DNA of 64,000 nucleotides, from positions 186,001 through 250,000 of the forward strand of contig NZ_JAJAPX010000002.1 of NCBI RefSeq assembly GCF_020523965.1. The letters are read 5' to 3'. This document shows, piece after piece, positions 58,070 to 64,000 of the stretch; position 1 is the stretch's first letter, and each line of letters opens with the position of its first letter. The DNA comes from Neotamlana sargassicola. Its GTDB lineage: Bacteria; Bacteroidota; Bacteroidia; Flavobacteriales; Flavobacteriaceae. The position numbers and the translations under genes were made by a program. Under the pieces are notes generated by a model. That model worked only from the letters and a program-made list of their open reading frames with translations, was not told where the DNA came from and did no database searches.

Positions 58070-58720
58070 CTATTTCAAAGCCTTTAAAGCTTCAATAATT
58101 TCATCAGGTTCAGATCTGGTTCTGTAGTCAACATTAACATAGTTCCATGTAACAATACCCTCTTTATTAATAATAAAGGTTCCTGGTATAGGCAACACAT
58201 TTGCATTACCGTTATTTATCTCTTTTAAATCAAGATTTCTATCTACGCGCATATGTTCCATTAAAAACTCAGGAACTTCCCATGCAACACCATAGTTTTT
58301 AGCTGTTTTAGCATCTTGATCAGACAAAACAGTAAATTCCATATTGCTCATTTCATTCTCTGTAAGCGACCCGTCTGGTACTTCTGGACTAACCGCAACT
58401 AAAGTGGCTCCTAAATCTTCAATTTCGTTTAATTTCGCTTGTAAAGCTCGAAGTTGTAAGTTACAATAAGGGCACCAACTACCACGGTAAAAGGTTAACA
58501 CAACAGGCCCGTTGTTTAATAAATTATATAGAGAAATAGTATCGCCTTTTGCATTAGGTAAATTAAAATCAGGAGCTTTTTCTCCAACTTTTAATGCATC
58601 AGCGCCTTCTTCAAAAGCTTTAGCTTTACTAATTACTTCATCAACGCCAGCCATAAAACTTGGTTTAGCTTTACGTCCTGCAGCTATTTTAGCATCGGTT
58701 TGCTCTCTTAATGTTTTCAT
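58070..58720 (-). CDS. Peroxiredoxin-like (AhpC/TSA) protein
   Basis: 216 residues. A helical N-terminal part (about 1-45) is followed by a thioredoxin-fold domain with FYRGSWCPYCNLQL: a CxxC pair at the peroxidatic position rather than the usual PxxxTxxC. This type is annotated as 'peroxiredoxin-like family'. It probably reduces peroxides or acts as a thiol oxidoreductase. No partner gene is next to it. Confidence 0.85.
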   Translation of the reverse strand: MKTLREQTDAKIAAGRKAKPSFMAGVDEVISKAKAFEEGADALKVGEKAPDFNLPNAKGDTISLYNLLNNGPVVLTFYRGSWCPYCNLQLRALQAKLNEIEDLGATLVAVSPEVPDGSLTENEMSNMEFTVLSDQDAKTAKNYGVAWEVPEFLMEHMRVDRNLDLKEINNGNANVLPIPGTFIINKEGIVTWNYVNVDYRTRSEPDEIIEALKALK

Positions 58721-58787
58721 GCGTTTTTTTGTGGCAAGATAATTATAAATTAAGGCTGGAGTGAGATTTTAGCATTTAATTCACATA

Positions 58788-59243
58788 TTACTTTACCCGA
58801 ACGCTATCTGGAACAAGTAAGGTATAATCCCCTTTATTTCTAATTACATCACGTACAATAGACGATGAAATATAGGAGGTTCGAGATGCAGTTAATAAAA
58901 ATACGGTTTCAATTTCCGAAAGGCTTCGGTTGGTGTGAGCAATGGCTTTTTCAAACTCAAAATCGGCAGGATTTCTTAATCCGCGTAAAATAAATTCAGC
59001 GTCCATAGCCTTACAATAATCCACCGTTAAACCTTTATAAGTAGTTACTTTTATCTTAGGTTCGTCTTTAAAAGCTTCTTCAATGAATTTCTTGCGTTCT
59101 TCTAACGAAAACATGTATTTTTTATCGGCATTAATACCAATAGCAACAATAATTTCATCAAAAAGAGGAATACCACGTGTAATAATATCGTGATGACCTA
59201 AGGTTAATGGATCGAAAGACCCTGGGAAAATTGCTCGTTTCAT
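58788..59243 (-). CDS. coaD: Phosphopantetheine adenylyltransferase
   Basis: 151 residues. AIFPGSFDPLTLGHHDII contains the nucleotidyltransferase HxGH-type motif, and the late LTASRTSYISSSIVRD block fits the ISSS-x-VR motif. It makes dephospho-CoA in coenzyme A synthesis. Downstream of ddl on the same strand. Confidence 0.96.
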   Translation of the reverse strand: MKRAIFPGSFDPLTLGHHDIITRGIPLFDEIIVAIGINADKKYMFSLEERKKFIEEAFKDEPKIKVTTYKGLTVDYCKAMDAEFILRGLRNPADFEFEKAIAHTNRSLSEIETVFLLTASRTSYISSSIVRDVIRNKGDYTLLVPDSVRVK

Positions 59244-59311
59244 ATTTATGTAAATTTCTAACTAATTAGAAATGTTAGTTTTAATGTTTTATTTTACTAA
59301 ACCCATAATTT

Positions 59312-60286
59312 TTATTTAAAGGCTTCTTCAATGGCATTATCAAATAAATCACTCATGCTAATTCCAGCCGCGGTGGCTTGTTGTGGTAAAATACTAGCTT
59401 TGGTTAAGCCAGGAACGGTGTTCATTTCAAGTAAATAAGGTTCGTCGTTTTTAAAAATAAATTCGCTTCGGCTAAAGCCTTTCATTTTTAAAACTTCGTA
59501 TACTTTTTTAGCGACAGCTATAACATTTTCTTCTTGTATTTTAGTTAATCTGGCTGGAGTTATTTCTTGGGATTTACCTAAATATTTTGCTTCGTAATCG
59601 AAAAAATCGTTTTCACTAACAATTTCTGTAATTGGCAATACTTTGGTTTCGCCTTTATAAGTTATAACGCCAATAGAAACCTCGGTGCCATCTAAAAACG
59701 ATTCAATTATAATTTCGTCGTCTTCTTTAAAAGCGACATCAATTGCATTTTGTAAATCTTCTTGTTTATGTACTTTGGTAACTCCAAAACTACTTCCTGC
59801 TTTATTGGCTTTTACAAAGCATGGTAAGCCTACTTTTTTGATTATTTCAGCTTCATTTATTTCATCACCCAAGTTTAAATAAAACGATTCGGCTGTTTTT
59901 ATACCATAAGGCTTTAAAATACTTAAAAAATCACGTTTATTAAAGGTAACTCCGGCTTGGTACATGTTACAGCTGGTGTGTGGAATGCCTAACAATTCCA
60001 AATAACCTTGCATATAACCATCTTCTCCTGGCGAACCATGAATGGCGTTAAAAACACAATCGAAAGTTATTTTTTCATTATTCACAGTAACCGAAAAATC
60101 GTGTTTGTTTATTGGGAACTCGTTTTCATTGTTATCAACATAAACCCATTTTTCTTTAAAAATATGTATGCGGTAAGGGTTGTATTTTTTAGTATCTAAA
60201 ACTTCGTAAACTACGTTACCGCTGTTTAAAGAAATTTGATATTCACTAGAATATCCGCCCATAATTATGGCTATATTTTTTTTCAT
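59312..60286 (-). CDS. ddl: D-alanine--D-alanine ligase
   Basis: 324 residues. ATP-grasp enzyme: IMGGYSSEYQISLNSG at the N-terminus, FNAIHGSPGEDG, KANKAGSSFGVTKV and the metal-binding end LLEMNTVPGLTKAS. It makes the dipeptide for peptidoglycan precursors. Divergent from the PASTA protein gene, and in a neighbourhood of cell-wall genes (PASTA, rodA). Confidence 0.96.
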   Translation of the reverse strand: MKKNIAIIMGGYSSEYQISLNSGNVVYEVLDTKKYNPYRIHIFKEKWVYVDNNENEFPINKHDFSVTVNNEKITFDCVFNAIHGSPGEDGYMQGYLELLGIPHTSCNMYQAGVTFNKRDFLSILKPYGIKTAESFYLNLGDEINEAEIIKKVGLPCFVKANKAGSSFGVTKVHKQEDLQNAIDVAFKEDDEIIIESFLDGTEVSIGVITYKGETKVLPITEIVSENDFFDYEAKYLGKSQEITPARLTKIQEENVIAVAKKVYEVLKMKGFSRSEFIFKNDEPYLLEMNTVPGLTKASILPQQATAAGISMSDLFDNAIEEAFK

Positions 60287-60397
60287 TTATATATTAATAG
60301 TTATGTATTGGTCTAAAATGTATAATAAAACGTATGTAATATTAGTTATAGCTAAAATAACCTATAATATGCAAAAGAAAAAACACTTGGGTTTTTA

Positions 60398-60405
60398 TAT
60401 ATTTG
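60398..60405 (+). promoter_or_regulatory. Candidate promoter -7 element for the PASTA-rluD pair
   Basis: TATATTTG fits TAnnTTTG and lies 20 bases before the PASTA gene start. A matching TTTG at the -33 position is not visible. Confidence 0.5.
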
Positions 60406-60425
60406 CTAGATAGAAAAATTAATAG

Positions 60426-60983
60426 ATGAGTTTTGTAAAATTCCTTTTCAGTAAAACCTTTTTAAAACAAATAGCATTAGCTGTACTTGTATTAGTCGTG
60501 CTTTGTTTTATATTATTAAAATGGTTAAATGTATCGACAAACCATGGTGATTTTGAAACAGTTCCAGATTTAAAAGGAAAATCAATTAGTGTAGCGCAGG
60601 TAGAGTTAGGCGATAATAATTTGGTGATGCAAATTCAAGATTCAGCGAATTATAATCCAGATTATCCTAAATTTTCTGTAATTGAGCAGGACCCTATTGC
60701 TGGAGCAAAAGTTAAAAAAGATCGCAAAATTTACATCACTTTAAACCCGTCGGGGTACCGAAAAATAAGAGTTCCAGACGGTTTAATAGATAAAACATTC
60801 CGTCAAGTAAAACCAACACTTGAAGCTTTAGGTTTTAAAATAGGAAAAATTAGTTATGTAGATAATTTAGGTAAAGATGTTGTTTTAAAATTATCTCATA
60901 AAGGAAAACCTTTAGAAGCTGGAGAAAAACTTGCAAAAACTTCGGTTATAGATTTAGTTCTTGGTAACGGAAATAGACCTTAA
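60426..60983 (+). CDS. PASTA-domain membrane protein
   Basis: 185 residues. One membrane helix (about 14-32) is followed by two or three PASTA-type repeats, beginning VPDLKGKSISVAQVEL and VPDGLIDKTFRQVKPTL. No kinase domain is attached. PASTA domains bind muropeptides or beta-lactam-like ligands in other bacteria, so a cell-wall role is likely. It overlaps nothing; rluD-type gene starts 3 bases after the stop. Confidence 0.87.
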   Translation: MSFVKFLFSKTFLKQIALAVLVLVVLCFILLKWLNVSTNHGDFETVPDLKGKSISVAQVELGDNNLVMQIQDSANYNPDYPKFSVIEQDPIAGAKVKKDRKIYITLNPSGYRKIRVPDGLIDKTFRQVKPTLEALGFKIGKISYVDNLGKDVVLKLSHKGKPLEAGEKLAKTSVIDLVLGNGNRP

Positions 60984-60986
60984 TAC

Positions 60987-62039
60987 ATGGAACATACGGT
61001 AGATAATTTCTCTGAAGAAGATGAAAACGATTTATACGAACACCATGCTTTTGTTGTTGAAAAAGGACAAAAACCACTTCGAATAGATAAATATTTAATG
61101 AATTTTGTTGAAAACGCTACGCGCAATAAAATTCAAAATGCTGCTAAAAACGGAAGTATATACGTTAATGGTATACCCGTAAAGCAAAATTATAAAGTAA
61201 AACCTCTGGATAATATCCGTGTTTTATTTACGCACCCGCCACACGAAAACTTATTGGTAGGTGAGGATATTGATATTGAAGTTGTTTACGAAGACGATAG
61301 CCTACTTGTTGTAAATAAACCTGCGGGTATGGTTGTGCATCCAGGGCATGGAAATTATTCCGGAACTTTAATTAACGCCTTAATTTATAGGTTTGAAAAT
61401 TTACCTAATAATTCAAGCGACCGTCCAGGTTTAGTACATCGTATAGATAAAGATACAAGTGGTTTACTTGTAGTTGCTAAAACCGAAGAAGCTATGGCGC
61501 ATTTGTCGCTACAGTTTGCCGAAAAGACTAGCGAGCGCGAATACGTGGCTTTGGTTTGGGGAAACATTGAAGAAGATGAAGGAACTGTTGAAGGTAATAT
61601 TGGAAGGCACCCGAAAAACCGATTGCAAAACACCGTTTTTTTAGGAGATGAAGCCGATAAAGGTAAGCCAGCTGTAACCCATTATAAAGTTTTAGAGCGT
61701 TTAGGCTATGTTACTTTGGTAGCATGTAAGCTAGAAACAGGAAGAACGCACCAAATACGTGTACACATGAAGCATATTGGTCATACTTTGTTTAATGATG
61801 AGCGTTACGGTGGCGAAAAAATATTAAAAGGAACTACGTTTACAAAATATAAACAGTTTGTAGACAATTGCTTTAAAGTACTACCAAGGCAAGCGTTACA
61901 TGCAAAAACTCTAGGCTTTAAACACCCAAAAACAGGTGAGTTTTTACGATTTAATTCTGAAATTCCCGAAGATATTGCAAATTGTATAGAAAAGTGGAGA
62001 GGCTATGCAAAGCATCAAGATTTAAGTGATGATGATTAA
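60987..62039 (+). CDS. RluA-family 23S rRNA pseudouridine synthase
   Basis: 350 residues. An N-terminal S4-like RNA-binding domain (RIDKYLMNFV, about 30-85) is followed by the pseudouridine synthase domain with the catalytic block LVHRIDKDTSGLLVVAK and ETGRTHQIRVHMKHIGH. RluD-like by length and domain order. It modifies uridines in 23S rRNA. Co-transcribed with the PASTA gene. Confidence 0.92.
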   Translation: MEHTVDNFSEEDENDLYEHHAFVVEKGQKPLRIDKYLMNFVENATRNKIQNAAKNGSIYVNGIPVKQNYKVKPLDNIRVLFTHPPHENLLVGEDIDIEVVYEDDSLLVVNKPAGMVVHPGHGNYSGTLINALIYRFENLPNNSSDRPGLVHRIDKDTSGLLVVAKTEEAMAHLSLQFAEKTSEREYVALVWGNIEEDEGTVEGNIGRHPKNRLQNTVFLGDEADKGKPAVTHYKVLERLGYVTLVACKLETGRTHQIRVHMKHIGHTLFNDERYGGEKILKGTTFTKYKQFVDNCFKVLPRQALHAKTLGFKHPKTGEFLRFNSEIPEDIANCIEKWRGYAKHQDLSDDD

Positions 62040-62078
62040 GCTTTTACTATAATTACCTCAATCTGTTTATTGATGTTT

Positions 62079-62711
62079 TTATTGTTTTGTTTTAGAATCT
62101 TTAATTTCTTTATTTAAGTGATCTAAGTAAAGAATGCCATTTAAATGATCGATTTCATGCTGAAAAATTACAGCTACAAAACCTTCAACAGTTTCAATTT
62201 TGTGTTGCCCATTTAAAGCGTCGTATTCAATATCTATAATTTGTGAACTACTGTTTAAGGTTTCTTTTCTGTTAGGTATAGACAAGCAGCCTTCTGTAAC
62301 CGTTTGTTTATCGGGAGAGTATTCTATTATTTTAGGGTTTAAATAAACTTCAAAAGGTGAATTTTCCTTATCTAATCGTTGTACCCAAATTATGTTTTTT
62401 AAAACACCAACTTGCGGTGCAGCAATGCCAACTCCTAAAGAGGTACTGTCAGTAACTGTGGCATAAAGGCGTTTAACAAAAAGTTGTAAAGCTTCATTTT
62501 TTGGTTCCGGATTAATGTAGCTACTTTTTTTTCGCAGAAGTAAAGAGTCGGTTTTATTAGTAATTTTATATACACGCATTGGCATGTTGCTTGTACCGGA
62601 GTTAATAAGTTTTAATTCTTTGTTTGAAAAGGCATTTTTAACAGAACTTTTGGCTATGGAGCAGGATGATAGTATTAAAATTAAAAATATGGAGGCATAA
62701 ACAGTTTTCAT
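62079..62711 (-). CDS. Peptide deformylase homologue with a lipoprotein signal
   Basis: 210 residues from the ATG at 62711; the alternative start 9 codons upstream adds nothing. It begins with a type II signal peptide ending LSSC (acylated Cys17). The rest carries all three deformylase motifs: GVGIAAPQVG, EGCLS (Cys142) and Q-H185-E186-I-D-H189. Metal and catalytic residues are therefore intact. Classical deformylases are cytoplasmic and lack any signal, so this one is predicted outside the cytoplasm. Substrate unknown. Confidence 0.88.
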   Translation of the reverse strand: MKTVYASIFLILILSSCSIAKSSVKNAFSNKELKLINSGTSNMPMRVYKITNKTDSLLLRKKSSYINPEPKNEALQLFVKRLYATVTDSTSLGVGIAAPQVGVLKNIIWVQRLDKENSPFEVYLNPKIIEYSPDKQTVTEGCLSIPNRKETLNSSSQIIDIEYDALNGQHKIETVEGFVAVIFQHEIDHLNGILYLDHLNKEIKDSKTKQ

Positions 62712-62810
62712 AATTTTAGGGGAATTATAATTAAACAATGCTATAACTTAGAGTAGTTATGTATTTAGGTAATATGGTTAATTGCAAGTAAAATATTTAC
62801 GTATTGCAGT

Positions 62811-64000
62811 TTACCATTCGTTTATTCTATTAGAATCTAATTTAATAAAAATAAACAATAAAATGGTAAAAGCCCAAAGCCCTGACCCACCATAACTAAA
62901 CATAGGTAAAGGAATACCAATGGTTGGAATTAACCCCATAACCATGCCAATATTTACAAAAAAGTGAATAAAAATAATAGCAGCTACACTATAGCCATAA
63001 ACACGACTAAATTGCGATTTTTGTATTTCGGCAAGGTGTAAAATTCTAAGAAGTAATAATACAAAAGTAACCACTACAAAAGTACTGCCCAGAAAACCCC
63101 ATTCTTCACCCACGGTGCTAAAAATATAATCTGTGTGTTGTTCGGGAACAAATTTACCAGTAGTTCTTGTGCCTTCTAAAAAACCTTTTCCAGTAAATCC
63201 ACCAGAACTGATAGCTTTTTCAGATTCGTTAAGGTTATAGGCGAAGGTTTTTTTCATGGCTTCAAGTTTAGCAGGATCTTTTTCTAAACGTAGCCATAAA
63301 CTTATTCGGTCTTGTTGATGTGGTTGTAAAATACTCTGATAGAAAAATTTTACACCAAACGCTATTGAAATAGCGACTACAACTAAAAATACAGCTTGGT
63401 AAATTCGAATACGTTTTTTATTGAAGTAATAAACGCCAATTATAATTATAGTAGAAATAACAGATGTAATTATAAATCCAAACTTTAAAGATAAAATAGC
63501 TAAAATTAAAGCAGAAAATGCCGTTATTAAATACACTTTAGGTAGACCTTCGCGGAATAAAACATAAATAAACGCGCCATAAACAATGGTACTTCCTGTG
63601 TCGTTTTGAAGTAACACTAAAATTGCTGGAATACCAATAATGGCAAATGTACGTAACTGGTCTTTAAAGGTTTTTATATTAGTATTTAAGTCGCTTAAAT
63701 GTTTGGCAATAGCCAATGCGGTGGCGCTTTTAGCAAATTCGCTTGGTTGAATGGTGAAACTGCCTATACCATACCAGGAAGTAGCGCCATTTACATTTTT
63801 ACCGAAAATAAAAAGGCCAATTAAACTTAACATAGAAACGATGTAAATAATACTAGCAAACCGTTCGTAAAATTTAGCATCGATAGCTAAAACCAACACA
63901 ATAAGTATAAGGTTTAAAAAAATAAAAACAAGTTGTTTTCCATAAGGTTGGCTTAAATCGAAATAATCTATATCAGTACCAACATGTGAAGCTGATAGAA
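62811..64000 (-). CDS. rodA: Rod shape-determining protein RodA (5' truncated by window)
   Basis: The frame stays open to the window edge; a GTG at 63899 is internal, and the residues before it (HVGTDIDYFDLSQPYGKQ) continue the family pattern. Multiple membrane helices, WYGIGSFTIQPSEFAK, the ALQNDTGST-like segment and GFTGKGFLEGTRTTG, EQHTDYIFSTVGEEWGFLG and the closing IPLPMFSYGGSG are SEDS-family signatures. It polymerises lateral-wall peptidoglycan with its transpeptidase partner (usually next to it, outside this window). Confidence 0.95.
   Translation of the reverse strand, partial: LSASHVGTDIDYFDLSQPYGKQLVFIFLNLILIVLVLAIDAKFYERFASIIYIVSMLSLIGLFIFGKNVNGATSWYGIGSFTIQPSEFAKSATALAIAKHLSDLNTNIKTFKDQLRTFAIIGIPAILVLLQNDTGSTIVYGAFIYVLFREGLPKVYLITAFSALILAILSLKFGFIITSVISTIIIIGVYYFNKKRIRIYQAVFLVVVAISIAFGVKFFYQSILQPHQQDRISLWLRLEKDPAKLEAMKKTFAYNLNESEKAISSGGFTGKGFLEGTRTTGKFVPEQHTDYIFSTVGEEWGFLGSTFVVVTFVLLLLRILHLAEIQKSQFSRVYGYSVAAIIFIHFFVNIGMVMGLIPTIGIPLPMFSYGGSGLWAFTILLFIFIKLDSNRINEW

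Overview
The window is low-GC DNA from a member of the Bacteroidota, almost certainly a flavobacterium (family Flavobacteriaceae). Several promoters match the Bacteroidota consensus TTTG-N19-TAnnTTTG. There are no obvious Shine-Dalgarno sequences. SusC/SusD pairs, DUF5723 and FIST proteins are present. The translation cluster runs rpsL-rpsG-fusA-rpsJ through rplQ and is followed by carA, eno and gltA. Species cannot be named from the sequence alone.

Layout. (1) 1-766: 3' end of an Mpl/MurC-type peptidoglycan ligase. (2) 931-4440 (minus): a three-gene ABC-3C type conflict system, made of a Cap4-like nuclease effector, a middle component and a DUF3732 ATPase; it is the clearest accessory island. 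(3) 4608-11159 (minus): a class III adenylate cyclase, then a TolC / HlyD / ABC exporter operon led by a TetR regulator. (4) 11362-14231 (plus): FIST sensor and hybrid histidine kinase. (5) 14239-23785: housekeeping and envelope genes (DUF1569, radC, deacetylase, HAD, DUF5723 protein, rarA, rhomboid, rlmB). The convergent gaps here hold exact heptamer tandem arrays and other short repeats. (6) 23968-29969 (minus): SusC/SusD-like uptake locus with two more lipoproteins, then an Omp85-family protein. (7) 32192-49606 (plus): the str-S10-spc-alpha ribosomal supercluster with secY, infA and rpoA. (8) 49670-58013: a hypothetical secreted protein, carA, eno, gltA, a DDAH-like hydrolase, a small STAS-like protein and a SulP transporter. 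(9) 58070-64000: peroxiredoxin, coaD, ddl, a PASTA protein, an RluA-type pseudouridine synthase, a lipoprotein-type peptide deformylase and a partial rodA.

The ribosomal cluster is interrupted at a few points by non-coding spacers that carry structure. A strong terminator-like hairpin lies between rpsJ and rplC. A hairpin precedes rpsH. Two near-identical heptad-phased leaders precede rpsM and rpsK. A terminator, a promoter element and a stem leader lie between rpsK and rpsD, and a nested stem precedes rpoA. These are good candidates for autogenous ribosomal-protein control in Bacteroidota.

The most noteworthy observations are the ABC-3C island, the recurring 7-bp-phased intergenic repeats (exact at two sites, degenerate at several others), the attenuator-like spacer in the S10 operon, and a complete peptide deformylase that carries a lipoprotein signal.
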